Below are positions 25,901 through 34,810 of a stretch of DNA of 37,385 nt, in pieces. Under the pieces are notes generated by a model that saw nothing but the letters and a program-made list of their open reading frames with translations, did not search any database and had not been told where the DNA came from. The first letter of the stretch is position 1, and the number at the start of each line of letters is the position of its first letter. Source of the stretch: Ignavibacteriaceae bacterium (GTDB taxonomy: Bacteria > Bacteroidota > Ignavibacteria > Ignavibacteriales > Ignavibacteriaceae). The stretch lies in assembly GCA_013388525.1 (NCBI GenBank), contig JACAFA010000222.1, forward strand, positions 1 through 37,385, in the 5' to 3' direction. A program made the translations under genes and the position numbers.

Positions 25901-28900
25901 GTATTGTTTCTAACAACAAGATTTGAATTTGCATTACCAGTGCTGATACTTATTCCAACGGGTCCACTACTCGTAGAAGTAATATTTATAGGACCAATTG
26001 TATTATTTGAAATAGTACTATTGACCGTTTGAGAACCAATAAATATACCAGTTGGAAGTGATCCACCAGAGACCGGTGTAATAATGTTTCCAATGCTATT
26101 ATTTGTTATTAAGGCTCCATCAACTCCGGAAATTTGAATACCAATATTTCCGATCGAATTAGCTGTAGTGTCATTCAGACTGTTACCGCCAATAAATAAA
26201 CCGTTTCCATTACCTGATGAAGTTACTCCGGAACATTGAATACCAATTGCTGATTTTAGAATTGCATTATTCTCAATTGTAATATTTGAAAAATAACCAC
26301 TGGTCAAGGTAGAAGAAGAATCTCCAACAAAAACTGCTGGTTTAAACGAGACGTTTGGATTGTTTGTACCATTTATAACATTACAGTTTCTGATTGAACC
26401 GTTGGTAATTGCTGATGTACCTGAGGAACCGAATAAAACAACCGTTGCGTTAGTTGTGCTGGTATTCTCGATTGTTAAGCTTCTATCCATTCCATAGGAA
26501 TTTGATCCATTTATATTAACATAATCGGAAAAAATTTTTATGATAACTGAATTATCAACCATACCTTGAATAAGTGAAGTTACACCAAAATTAGGCTTGA
26601 TGATAACAATATTATCAAAAGTAGGTTTGAACTCATTTGTGATGTTTACAACTAACGGGAAAGTTTCTCCACTTCCAGAAGTATAAGACGCATCAGTTAA
26701 TAGGAAATTAACCGGACCACTCACACCACGAAGATTAAGATCTGCAATAGCTGCAGTAAGTGTTAAATAAACACCATCTGTTCCATCCGGATAATTATAT
26801 TCCGGATGCTCAATCTTTTTTGCATACAGATCGCCATAATATCTTTGACCATTCTCCATCGGAACTAACTTATCACCTGATTTTTCAAATGTAATAGTTC
26901 TTCCTGTAATCCGGGAGAATAATGCTGTTCCTACTGTATAATCTCCTGAAAGCGATGAATTGGTAATATTATAACTATAAGGAGTAGTCGGAGGTGTTCC
27001 TGCTGCAGGTGGATTGGTTGTATAATTACCTGCACCAATTGTTGGGAAAGCCCGGACATTAGGCGTTCCAGCGCCATCCTGAGCGACGATATAATAATAC
27101 ACAGTATCACCCGGTACTACTCCACTACCAAAGTTGAATGTATAATCACTTCCTGAAACTGTTGTTGGCTGTACTGCAGAGTAAGTTCCAGCAATAACTT
27201 TTTTCCAATACAAATTTGGCCAACCCGGAGCTGCTGTTGGAACTCCTGTCTGGTCACTTATATTAGCTATAAGAGTTCTATCAGAAAGAGAACTTGTATT
27301 ATCAAACGGATTGTAAACAATAATCGGAGCTGTTAAATCTAATGCAGTTCCTGAAAATTCATCTGCACCAACATCAGGAAATGATCCATCTCTCAAATTA
27401 CCATCGAAGTCTTCATTAATAGTAATTGGGGACGAAACAGGTCTTCCACCTCTTTCAGTCTGAGTGGCAATTGTAGTGTTTATACGTAAATCATAAGGTG
27501 CTGTAGTAACATTTACAAATGGTGGATTTTCACTGAATGTTGCCTGATCTCTTGGGTAAACAAGTGTCTGATAATCAGCAAGGGTTGTATAGTAAGTAGT
27601 GCCATCGTGAAATATATTAGCCGCAAAGAAATCGTTATTATCAGATGCGTTTGAATATGTTCCGAAACTTGATGTGCTTCTTCCGTAAGCAACTGCAAAT
27701 CCACCTGAAGTATTAACAGCAATGTTGTTTCTTAATTCAGCATTATGTCCGGAATTTGAAAAAATAGCGTATGACTTGTAACCAGTTCCGGTTGAGTTTA
27801 GATAGATTGTATTATAATATAGTCTAATCTTGGCTGTAGCACCACTTGCACTTGCATTGATTCCAAATAAAGCGTTTGTAGTAACTGTGGCATTTGGAAT
27901 TTTAATATCAGATATAAAATTATTATAAACATAATTGCCTACTGTTCCGGTAGTAATCTGAATACCGCTGACATTCATTGCTGCAGTACTGCTATAAGTT
28001 GATGTTAAATTATAGATCTGGTTCTTATAACAATTAGTTGTCTGACTGCCTTGATCATTTATACCAATTAATGTCGCACCTGAAGTTGTTAAGTTGTAAA
28101 CTGTATTATTATAGACTGAAGGATTCGTTCCACTAAAAGATATCCCGTAAAGTATTCCTCCTGCTGTGATATCATGAATTGTATTATTATAAGCCTGATG
28201 CACCAGAGCTGTGGAAAGTTGAATCCCGTAGCTTGTACCGGTACCAATTGTGATATTCGAAATAGTATTATTATACGTTTGTATTGTCGCGGTTGATGAA
28301 CCACTGGCTAAAATACCGTTGAAAACTGATGTACCGGTGAGGCTGATATTTGAAAAATTATTGTTAGCAATTGTAACAACACCATTGACCGGGCTGCCGA
28401 AGTAGTTTATGCAGTTAAGTTGCCCGACACCAGTTTTGGTAATCGCTCCGCTATTCTGGTTACCAGTTATAGTAACAGTTGGTGTGTTTTGAGCTACATT
28501 GATTATTTGCGAACTTGCAGTAGAAGTAAAACTACCAAAACTAAAAGTGTTATTACTTACTGTTACTGAAGTGCTTATTGGTGCTATATTAATTGAACTT
28601 ACTGCTCCCGTAGCAGATGTACTAATTGTAATGTTGTTATTATTCATCACAACATCACCACCACGATTAACAGAAGCGGAAGTTGCAGACATAAATATTC
28701 CATATATCTGTCCTGTCGAATTCACTCCACCACCACCTGCATTATTAATTGTGTTATAGCTAACAGTCGGATTTGTATGGTTTATTAAATAAATACCATA
28801 ATTGGTTGAAGTGCTACCGCCACCAAAATTCTGTATTATGTTCCCTTCTCCGCTTGCACCAACAACAAAGTTATAATCCTGAAAATCATTTGGAGCGACT

Positions 28901-29598
28901 GTATGATTGAATCCTCTTAAGGTGATTCCAATATGGACATCCTGTATTGTATTACCTGTAAGAGTAACAAATTCATTTCTTCCACCGGTTGATGTAACTG
29001 TAATGCCAGTTGCTGAAGAGACTAAACTTCCAGGGTTATTATTAGAAGAATAAATACCAATTACATAAGCACTGGTACCTTTGGTCATATCAATCACAGA
29101 ATTTTTTATCGTAACGTATTTGCAACCATCTGTACCATCCACTTTGCGTAGATAATAACCATATTCAATGGTTGATTGATCTGCTGCTACATCAATACCA
29201 TCAAATGTGACATAGTCAGATCCTTGAATGATGATAACAGCATCTCCTTGTCCGCCAAAGGTAGATGTAGTTTTTGTACCTGCATCGGTTCTTGTTATAA
29301 GTGGATTAGAACCTGCACCACTTTTTTGGAAAACTATTGGGCTGGAAACTGTTCCTGTTGCCGTTAAAATGAATACAGAATCTGAAACTGATTCAGTATA
29401 TCCTGCGGTTACATTAATTGTAACACCGCCACTGCCTACTCCTACCAGATTCAAAGAATCAATTGCTGATTTTACAGTCGCAAACGGAGTACCCGGTATA
29501 GTGTATGAACCGGATAACTGTGCAAAAGAATTTTGCGAAAATGCAACCAGCATAAGGAAGAAGAAAGGCATAACAAGTTTGAATATGTTTTTTAACAT
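22945..29598 (-). CDS. Giant T9SS-secreted beta-helix protein (2217 residues)
   Basis: I chose the ATG at 29598 because TTGGAGGAAAT precedes it at ideal spacing and it gives a clean signal peptide (27 residues, ending SQNSFAQ). A longer frame from 29658 adds 20 residues without such support. Order of domains: a first parallel beta-helix (about 30-750) with many NNTI/NNxF turns; an Ig-like spacer; a second beta-helix (about 950-1480); a fibronectin-III-like domain (DPTNVIATAINDTQIDV); a DUF4394-like propeller segment (INLTTGAFTSW, ITTGALTVVG, DFNPDNGNLYW); a roughly 290-residue module starting SVDVTNGWNMVSIPGLHPV; and the T9SS sorting domain. It probably acts as a large surface adhesin or matrix protein; no catalytic motif is seen. 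It lies 72 bp after the propeller gene at 29671, likely cotranscribed. Confidence 0.9.
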   Translation of the reverse strand: MLKNIFKLVMPFFFLMLVAFSQNSFAQLSGSYTIPGTPFATVKSAIDSLNLVGVGSGGVTINVTAGYTESVSDSVFILTATGTVSSPIVFQKSGAGSNPLITRTDAGTKTTSTFGGQGDAVIIIQGSDYVTFDGIDVAADQSTIEYGYYLRKVDGTDGCKYVTIKNSVIDMTKGTSAYVIGIYSSNNNPGSLVSSATGITVTSTGGRNEFVTLTGNTIQDVHIGITLRGFNHTVAPNDFQDYNFVVGASGEGNIIQNFGGGSTSTNYGIYLINHTNPTVSYNTINNAGGGGVNSTGQIYGIFMSATSASVNRGGDVVMNNNNITISTSATGAVSSINIAPISTSVTVSNNTFSFGSFTSTASSQIINVAQNTPTVTITGNQNSGAITKTGVGQLNCINYFGSPVNGVVTIANNNFSNISLTGTSVFNGILASGSSTATIQTYNNTISNITIGTGTSYGIQLSTALVHQAYNNTIHDITAGGILYGISFSGTNPSVYNNTVYNLTTSGATLIGINDQGSQTTNCYKNQIYNLTSTYSSTAAMNVSGIQITTGTVGNYVYNNFISDIKIPNATVTTNALFGINASASGATAKIRLYYNTIYLNSTGTGYKSYAIFSNSGHNAELRNNIAVNTSGGFAVAYGRSTSSFGTYSNASDNNDFFAANIFHDGTTYYTTLADYQTLVYPRDQATFSENPPFVNVTTAPYDLRINTTIATQTERGGRPVSSPITINEDFDGNLRDGSFPDVGADEFSGTALDLTAPIIVYNPFDNTSSLSDRTLIANISDQTGVPTAAPGWPNLYWKKVIAGTYSAVQPTTVSGSDYTFNFGSGVVPGDTVYYYIVAQDGAGTPNVRAFPTIGAGNYTTNPPAAGTPPTTPYSYNITNSSLSGDYTVGTALFSRITGRTITFEKSGDKLVPMENGQRYYGDLYAKKIEHPEYNYPDGTDGVYLTLTAAIADLNLRGVSGPVNFLLTDASYTSGSGETFPLVVNITNEFKPTFDNIVIIKPNFGVTSLIQGMVDNSVIIKIFSDYVNINGSNSYGMDRSLTIENTSTTNATVVLFGSSGTSAITNGSIRNCNVINGTNNPNVSFKPAVFVGDSSSTLTSGYFSNITIENNAILKSAIGIQCSGVTSSGNGNGLFIGGNSLNDTTANSIGNIGIQISGVDGALITNNSIGNIITPVSGGSLPTGIFIGSQTVNSTISNNTIGPINITSTSSGPVGISISTGNANSNLVVRNNTITGLKLNQPAVVQGLTVGGLTGGVLITKNRIYDIKNTDATSGYGAYAISLGSSLTAANITLSNNFIWDIAAYGRNSLTFHNGYGMYITGGGGYNIYHNTISLSTDQTLVTGLPACINIGSGVTTASSLDIRNNILANFETVGTDRYAIICNAASSVFAYIDNNDYYTTGSNLGYLGSNRADLAAWQIATGKDVNSVSADPGFISSTDLHINTSSLAVSNNGFYLSAVQDDIDGDVRNNPPDIGADEYNYILPGSSDPTNVIATAINDTQIDVAFTPNASNNNVVIVFNTWGTFETPSGPPPAIGDWFAGGTLLANSTTSPYSHTGLNPNTTYYYKLFSYDGTYYSPGVEVNATTLVPPPGESYAYNGGLGSYGTINLTTGAFTSWNLRPQGNAYYPATADNDSLNSHYVIMSDFSFPSNYYLWHVSFAPISADSIAPVGPLVSGQNMIKGMAYNSVNNTWYVVSGNDFGSAAYLYTINITTGALTVVGQIQNANLPVGIAINCDGTAYIINVVFGTSSTAVLNSLNLTTAVATAIGTDLGLANVTGFSQDMDFNPDNGNLYWSGYWSSGFFSEGGSFRLLNITNGTSTQISTFGQFETITGFNVNGICPAVSTFQLSVDVTNGWNMVSIPGLHPVNQNVNTWWQYKDPGADVFKFLSGYQIVTDAVPGIGYWMKNAGDRTYNTGEEWPAGGIQTVAHDPLTAQSGWNLIGGYELSVQTANITTNPSGLQSGPVFKYSSGYQVAATLVPGYGYWIKLDAAGQIIIPETMAKGTEQVEYFSKDWGRITLTDAAGVTYTLYSVNGNVDLSQYDLPPAPPAGMYDFRFSSGRIAENLNDAVQTIEMSGVVYPLTVRVEGMDIRLMDETGKTINVNLKAGEDVVITDATINKLMVAGGSMPTVYSLEQNYPNPFNPSTVIEFSLPENVGNVQLSIYNALGEKVAELVNTALTAGKYKYQWNASNVATGMYIYELRTDKFVSVKKMLLLK

Positions 29599-29670
29599 AT
29601 TTCCTCCAAATGAGATTGAGAAATAATTAATTAATTTATTTGAGTTAATTGTGATCATAACGATTGTGAA

Positions 29671-32600
29671 TTATTTTATTAAAATCATCTTCTTTACTGA
29701 AACGAAATCATTCGCTCTCAATTCGTAGATGTACATTCCGGTTGCAATATTGCTCGCATTCCATTGGTAGCTGTATCTTCCTGCATTTAACTTTGCATTG
29801 ACAAGCTCAGTTACTTTTTGACCTAATGTATTGTATATTGTAACTGTTACATCAGTTGCTTCAGGTAATGAAAACTTTATTGTTGTTGATGGATTGAAGG
29901 GGTTCGGATAATTCTGTTCAAGAGCATATTCTAACGGTGCAATAATTTCACCAGAAAATACTGTTAGCTTATTAACTGTATTATCGCTAATAGTTATCTG
30001 CTCACCGGGCTTTAACAATGAACTTAAATTTTTTCCTGATTCATCCTGGAATGTAGCGTTCATATTTTCAACTTTGACTTTAACCGGATAAGAAATTCCA
30101 TTCATCTCAATTAATTTAGAATCACTTAAATCCTCTGCTATCCTTCCGCTTCCATATCTGATGTCAAACATTCCTGCCGGTGGTGCAGGTGGTAACTCAT
30201 AGAGATTCAGATCTATTTCTCCTTTTACTGCATACAACGTGTAATTTATTCCACTTGCATCCGTAACTATTATTCTTCCCCAATTCTCTGGGAAGTATTC
30301 TGCTATTTCTCCACTGCTTTTTGCCACTGAACTCGGTATGTTTATCTGTCCGGCTCCACTGAGTTTTACCCAATATCCATAGCCTGGATCCAATGTTGCT
30401 GCTACCTGGTATCCGCCTGAGTATTTATATACTGGATATACTATCAATCCCGGAGGTGTTGTTGTCATTCCTGCTGTTGCTACACTTGTCTCATATCCAC
30501 CTATGAGGTTCCATCCAACTGTTCCAGGTATTGGATCGTGTGCAACTATCTGTATTCCACCTGCCGGCCATTCATCACCTGTGTTGTAGGTTCTTGCACC
30601 AGCGTGTTTCATCCAGTAACCAGTTCCGGGTGTTGCGGTTGTTACCTGCTGATATGAACCTGAATATTTGAACACGTTAGCGCCCGGATCTCTGTACTGC
30701 CACCAGGTATTTACATTCTGATCTACTGGATGTAAGCCAGGAATTGATACCATATTCCATCCATTAGCTACATCGACTGAAAATTGAAATGTTGTTTGTG
30801 TGGAAGGTTTTGCATATCTGTGTAGTCCACCATATGCTGTTGCTCCAATATAAAATGTATCAGGATTAATCATTTTCGCACCAGCTATTGTCCAACCACC
30901 TGTATTCATCGTTTCCCAGGTTACTCCGGCATCTGTAGTCTTTGCAATTGTTCCGAGAACACCAAATAAAATTCCATTATTCATATCGTACCATTCCATG
31001 CCGAATGACAAAACAGTCCCAAACGGAACAGAAATGAGTTGCCAGTTTAAACCACCATTTGTAGTCTTAAAGAATTCTGCATTAGATGATAAAACATATA
31101 CGTTATTTGCATCGAATGCTTTTATACTTCTTACATTATTGGTAATACCAGGGATACTCACTGTATTCCAGTTAGTTCCGCCATTTGTAGTTTTATATAA
31201 TGATAAGCCACCAAAGTAACCAACATTTGTATCCACGATATCAATAGATAATTGATTTCCTACAGCACCAATTGGAGTTTGGTTTGTCCAGTTAAGACCA
31301 CCGTCGGTTGTTTTAGCAACTAAAGAAGTCCCACCCGGAGCCACTATTCCACCTATTACCCATCCTGTGGTCTGATTAATAAAATCCATATTATAACATT
31401 TGTTTATACCAGCAAATGGGATAGTTATCTGAGTAAGAGAAAGTCCTCCGTCAGTTGTTTTAGCGAAGAATCCGCCGTCACCGGCAAAGTAACCATTATT
31501 ATTATCGAACATCTGCATTCTATTCAGCATAAAATCGAATGGTGTTGTAACCGGACTAGCCTGCCATGTATTACCACCATCGTTTGAATAAATAATACAA
31601 CCAGGATTACTATCAAATCTCCCGGTTGCAATCATTTTTCCCGTAGAGTGTTCAACGTAAATACTTGAGATAGAACTTGCATAGGTTACCCAGTCTGTCA
31701 AGTCGGACCAATTGCTACCATTGTCGGTTGATTTATGTAAGTTACCAGTCTCACCAGCAATCACTACTGTTGAACCAGCTACATCCATACAGTAATTTAA
31801 ATTGGGATAAATTCCCGGATCATTAATCGAGTACGTAATCCAGCTTGATCCATTATCTGTGGATTTAAAGAGGTTTGTTGAATTGCCTGCGACATAAAGT
31901 TCATTTCCGACAGCTTTAATTTTAAAATTTGTAGCTCCAAGAGGAGTATTTGTCCCTCCAGTCCAGGTTGTACCACCATCAGTTGTAGATTTGAAAAATC
32001 CTGCACCACCACAGACATAGCCAATGTTTGCATCTATAAACTCAAGATCATAGAGCGATTGCAATGTTGGTACCTGAATAGTATTCCAGTTTGCACCACC
32101 ATCAGTAGTTTTATAGACTTTTCCGGATTCACCACAAGCAATAATGTTTAATTCATCGGTTGCAAAAACGTCGTTATATACCGGATCAACTAAGTTTGGA
32201 AGTTGTGACCAAGTTGCACCGCCATCGGTGGTTTTATGAATTTTATAGGAAGTGTTTCCAGCTATCAAGCCTAAGTTCGAATTCACAAAATAAATACTGA
32301 AAATGTTTTTACCTGAGTTAGACCCCGGTATGATTCGGAGAGTATCAAATGTTTCACCACCATCGGTTGTTCTTATTATACCATTTGTATTTGATCCGAC
32401 AACGATCCCATTATTCTGATCAAAAAACCATGCTTTATTTGCATGCCAGTAAGAATTAATACCAGCAGGGTAATCGGTACGCGGCCAGCCGGCATTATTT
32501 TTAGTTATCCATGTTTGACCTGCATCTGTGGTTTTCCTAAAACTGCCATAATCACCACATAGATACCAGTTGTTGGCATCCCACATTTTCACCCACTTAA

Positions 32601-32706
32601 AAGCAAAGCTTTGTGTAGAAGGATGAAGCCATTTGATGTTTGGATCTGATTGTGCATTAATTGTTATTGCTAATGCAGACAGATATATTATTAATAACTT
32701 TTTCAT
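29671..32706 (-). CDS. T9SS-secreted Ycf48-like propeller protein with shared C-terminal module
   Basis: This 1011-residue protein uses the ATG at 32706, where the signal peptide begins (MKKLLIIYLSALAITINAQ). The frame extends 24 residues upstream, but that stretch overlaps the gene before it. Residues 25-640 carry about 13 KTTDGGxxW-type repeats of a Ycf48/BNR propeller. Next follows a module of about 290 residues (FSVDVANGWNMVSIPGLHPV, TWWQYRDPGANVFKY, DEWPAGGIQIVAHDP, ELPPAPPAGMFDIRYGSGRI), nearly the same as in the giant beta-helix gene downstream. The T9SS sorting domain closes the protein (YALEQNYPNPFNPSTTIKFS to KKMILIK). It begins 35 bp after the ABM-like gene and is probably in one operon with it and the beta-helix gene. 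Confidence 0.9.
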   Translation of the reverse strand: MKKLLIIYLSALAITINAQSDPNIKWLHPSTQSFAFKWVKMWDANNWYLCGDYGSFRKTTDAGQTWITKNNAGWPRTDYPAGINSYWHANKAWFFDQNNGIVVGSNTNGIIRTTDGGETFDTLRIIPGSNSGKNIFSIYFVNSNLGLIAGNTSYKIHKTTDGGATWSQLPNLVDPVYNDVFATDELNIIACGESGKVYKTTDGGANWNTIQVPTLQSLYDLEFIDANIGYVCGGAGFFKSTTDGGTTWTGGTNTPLGATNFKIKAVGNELYVAGNSTNLFKSTDNGSSWITYSINDPGIYPNLNYCMDVAGSTVVIAGETGNLHKSTDNGSNWSDLTDWVTYASSISSIYVEHSTGKMIATGRFDSNPGCIIYSNDGGNTWQASPVTTPFDFMLNRMQMFDNNNGYFAGDGGFFAKTTDGGLSLTQITIPFAGINKCYNMDFINQTTGWVIGGIVAPGGTSLVAKTTDGGLNWTNQTPIGAVGNQLSIDIVDTNVGYFGGLSLYKTTNGGTNWNTVSIPGITNNVRSIKAFDANNVYVLSSNAEFFKTTNGGLNWQLISVPFGTVLSFGMEWYDMNNGILFGVLGTIAKTTDAGVTWETMNTGGWTIAGAKMINPDTFYIGATAYGGLHRYAKPSTQTTFQFSVDVANGWNMVSIPGLHPVDQNVNTWWQYRDPGANVFKYSGSYQQVTTATPGTGYWMKHAGARTYNTGDEWPAGGIQIVAHDPIPGTVGWNLIGGYETSVATAGMTTTPPGLIVYPVYKYSGGYQVAATLDPGYGYWVKLSGAGQINIPSSVAKSSGEIAEYFPENWGRIIVTDASGINYTLYAVKGEIDLNLYELPPAPPAGMFDIRYGSGRIAEDLSDSKLIEMNGISYPVKVKVENMNATFQDESGKNLSSLLKPGEQITISDNTVNKLTVFSGEIIAPLEYALEQNYPNPFNPSTTIKFSLPEATDVTVTIYNTLGQKVTELVNAKLNAGRYSYQWNASNIATGMYIYELRANDFVSVKKMILIK

Positions 32707-32740
32707 TGTAGAAACCTGTTTAGTAAAAAAATTTAGTTGC

Positions 32741-33019
32741 TTATTTTTTGTCATTGGGAAACAGAATAGTGTACTCATCGCAGAGAACTTTTACCGAACC
32801 GATGAACAGCACAAAATTTTTATTTTCCATAATTTCTTTGATTTTTTTATAGCCACCATTACTAATTCTAAAGTCTAATGCACCATCTGCTTCATTGAAA
32901 TGAACTTTTGTTTTTATATCAGCAATAGACTGGAACTGCGGAATTAAATCATTAAGGACCTGATTCAATTCGTTTTCTTTACCTGGTTTGACTTTAGCTT
33001 TTAATTCGAAATAATGCAT
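32741..33019 (-). CDS. Small ABM-like (dimeric alpha/beta barrel) protein
   Basis: This 92-residue cytoplasmic protein has no signal peptide. The beginning MHYFELKAKVKPGKENEL and the helix NQVLNDLIPQF, followed by a strand containing VHFNEADGALDFRIS, fit the antibiotic-biosynthesis-monooxygenase-like dimeric barrel fold. The C-terminal half (GYKKIKEIMENKNFVLFIGS) is compatible. This is a pattern-based guess without catalytic residues. It lies 34 bp before the start of the T9SS propeller gene on the same strand and 150 bp after the sigma-54 regulator, so it may be the first gene of the cargo operon. Its role there is unclear. Confidence 0.55.
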   Translation of the reverse strand: MHYFELKAKVKPGKENELNQVLNDLIPQFQSIADIKTKVHFNEADGALDFRISNGGYKKIKEIMENKNFVLFIGSVKVLCDEYTILFPNDKK

Positions 33020-33061
33020 AGCAATTACAATAATTCAATTTACAGTCCAACAAAAACTAGT

Positions 33062-33147
33062 TCAGCTAAAGACTGTTTTTTAGCTACAATCAAACATTTA
33101 TGACAATTACGTTGATGATAAAATCTTTAGCAGCTGTGATATATCAC
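33062..33147 (-). promoter_or_regulatory. Palindromes between the sigma-54 regulator and the ABM-like gene
   Basis: Two inverted repeats lie in this 150-bp gap. AGCTAAA (33064-33070) and TTTAGCT (33079-33085) form a 7-bp stem, which on the minus strand is followed by a short T-run and could be a weak terminator of the regulator gene. GTGATATATCAC (33136-33147) is a perfect 12-bp palindrome resembling a half-spaced CRP/FNR-type site and could be an operator for the downstream operon. Neither is proven. Confidence 0.3.
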
Positions 33148-33169
33148 GGATTCATTAAATATCGTGGAT

Positions 33170-34759
33170 TTATGATGCGTTAAGAAATGATCTGTTTGAA
33201 GAAATACCAAGTTTCTTAATTCGCGATCTTAACGTCGATGGATTTATACCAAGAAGTTCAGCAGCACCCGACTTACCCTCAATCCGCCCGTTAGTTTTTT
33301 CAAGCACTTTAATGATATATGATTTTTCATTCTCTTCTAAAGTTTTTAAAGAGTCAGAGTCAATTGATTCATGTTTAAATTCTTCAACTATGTTTAACGT
33401 ATTTCCCTGCGAAATAACAACAGCACGCTCGATAACATTTTCCAATTCTCTTACATTACCGGGCCAGGAATAATGTATTAGTTTATCTATCATTGCTTTC
33501 GAGATTGATTCGATATTCCTGCCCATTTCTCTTGAATATTTTTTTACATAATACGAAATCAGTTCTGGAATATCTTCTTTTCTCTCTCTCAAAGGCGGAA
33601 CAGTAATCGGATAGGCTGACAAGCGATAATACAAGTCCTTTCTGAATCTTCCTTCCTGAATTTCATTTTTTAATACTTTGTTTGTAGCAGCTATTATTCT
33701 TACATCAACTTTTATTGTTTGCGAACTTCCTAATCTTTCAAATTCTCCGTCTTGTAAAACCCTGAGCAGTTTTGCCTGCAAATTCAACGGCAGTTCTCCG
33801 ATTTCATCAAGGAATAATGTTCCTCCATCAGCAACTTCAAATCTTCCTTTTACAGTTTTATCTGCGCCGGTAAAAGATCCTCTTTCATGACCAAATAATT
33901 CGCTTTCGATGAGAGTTGGTGATAAAGCAGCGCAATTCACTTTGAACATTGGCTGGTCTTTCCGTTTACTCATTGAATGAATTGCATAAGCAAACAGCTG
34001 CTTACCAACGCCGGTTTCTCCTTCTATGAGAACTGTTGTGTTTGTGGGTGCAACCTGCTGGATTCGGTAAAGCACATACTTAATTGTATCACTTTGACCG
34101 ATGATATTTTCAAAAGTATAATCCTGTTTAATATCATTCTTGAGGATTATGTTTTCAGCTTTCAACCTCTCCTGCAAACGTTCAAGTTTGGACTCATTAT
34201 TTTTTCTGGCGATGGCTGTTGCAAAAATATCCGCGACAAATTTTAATCTGTTAATCAATTCATCGTGCCATTCTATGTCAAAGGATTCCGTATTAAAACC
34301 TAACGCACCCGCAATTTTGCCGCCGACACTAAATGGAATTGTTATGCTTGATTTGAAGTTTATTTTACTCGCAAGTTCTCTTTCTTTTACTGCTTCAATT
34401 GGAAGGTCTTCAGGCTTTGAAAGAATTATAGTCTTTCCGTTCATAAGTTGTGAATGAAACCACGGAACAGAATCCTTGCTGCTGTAACTTCCAGATGTTC
34501 GTCTTATACCGTCTTTAGCATATTGATGAGTAACAATTAAATCATCTCCGGATTCGCTTAATTCTAATAAAGTCCCTCTTTCAAATTTCAGAAATTCTAC
34601 CAGTGTTTTCATGGAACTATCTATTTCATCATCTATCTGCTTCCAGGGAAGACTAATGAACTTAGAAGAAAAGCCGGATATTATTTTTTCAAATTCCAGT
34701 TTCTCTGCAAGAAATTGCTGCGAGCTGTTTTTTACGTTATTTATTTGCTGTTCATCCAT
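33170..34759 (-). CDS. Sigma-54-dependent enhancer-binding regulator with GAF domain
   Basis: This is a 529-residue cytoplasmic regulator. Residues about 40-185 are a GAF-type sensor domain. Residues 215-440 are the AAA+ domain: Walker A GETGVGKQ (247-254), the sigma-54 contact loop GSFTGA (294-299, a common variant of GAFTGA), Walker B LFLDEIGE, then GEFERLGSSQTIKVDVRIIA and the arginine-finger region RFRKDLYYRLSAYPI. The C-terminus has a Fis-type helix-turn-helix (GAAELLGINPSTLRSRIKKL). The architecture is of the FhlA/NorR kind: no phosphoreceiver domain, so activated by a small ligand or redox signal. It lies among T9SS cargo genes, but no sigma-54 promoter was found next to it; the closest match in the window is at 13210. 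An inverted repeat sits just upstream of its ATG. Confidence 0.93.
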   Translation of the reverse strand: MDEQQINNVKNSSQQFLAEKLEFEKIISGFSSKFISLPWKQIDDEIDSSMKTLVEFLKFERGTLLELSESGDDLIVTHQYAKDGIRRTSGSYSSKDSVPWFHSQLMNGKTIILSKPEDLPIEAVKERELASKINFKSSITIPFSVGGKIAGALGFNTESFDIEWHDELINRLKFVADIFATAIARKNNESKLERLQERLKAENIILKNDIKQDYTFENIIGQSDTIKYVLYRIQQVAPTNTTVLIEGETGVGKQLFAYAIHSMSKRKDQPMFKVNCAALSPTLIESELFGHERGSFTGADKTVKGRFEVADGGTLFLDEIGELPLNLQAKLLRVLQDGEFERLGSSQTIKVDVRIIAATNKVLKNEIQEGRFRKDLYYRLSAYPITVPPLRERKEDIPELISYYVKKYSREMGRNIESISKAMIDKLIHYSWPGNVRELENVIERAVVISQGNTLNIVEEFKHESIDSDSLKTLEENEKSYIIKVLEKTNGRIEGKSGAAELLGINPSTLRSRIKKLGISSNRSFLNAS

Positions 34760-34761
34760 AA

Positions 34762-34778
34762 TTTGAAATCAGTTCAAA
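34762..34778 (-). promoter_or_regulatory. Inverted repeat upstream of the sigma-54 regulator start
   Basis: TTTGAA (34762-34767) and TTCAAA (34773-34778) form an inverted repeat with a 5-bp spacer, beginning 3 bp before the ATG at 34759. Such a position could serve an autoregulatory operator or an RNA hairpin masking the start. A palindrome with the same TTTGAA/TTCAAA arms but a 7-bp spacer occurs in the leader at 17421-17439. Confidence 0.3.
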
Positions 34779-34810
34779 GTTATCTGATTATCATTTTTTA
34801 TTTTCAGAAA

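Noticed and set aside
23791..29626. Several plus-strand open frames antisense to the giant cargo gene, up to 138 codons
   Set aside because: They are low-complexity mirror frames of a long biased gene, without ribosome sites or recognisable domains.
22945..32706. Tandem Asn/Gly/Thr-rich repeats as a possible CRISPR or DNA satellite
   Set aside because: The periodicity follows protein-level beta-helix and KTTDGGxxW repeats and the DNA copies are diverged; no spacers or cas genes.
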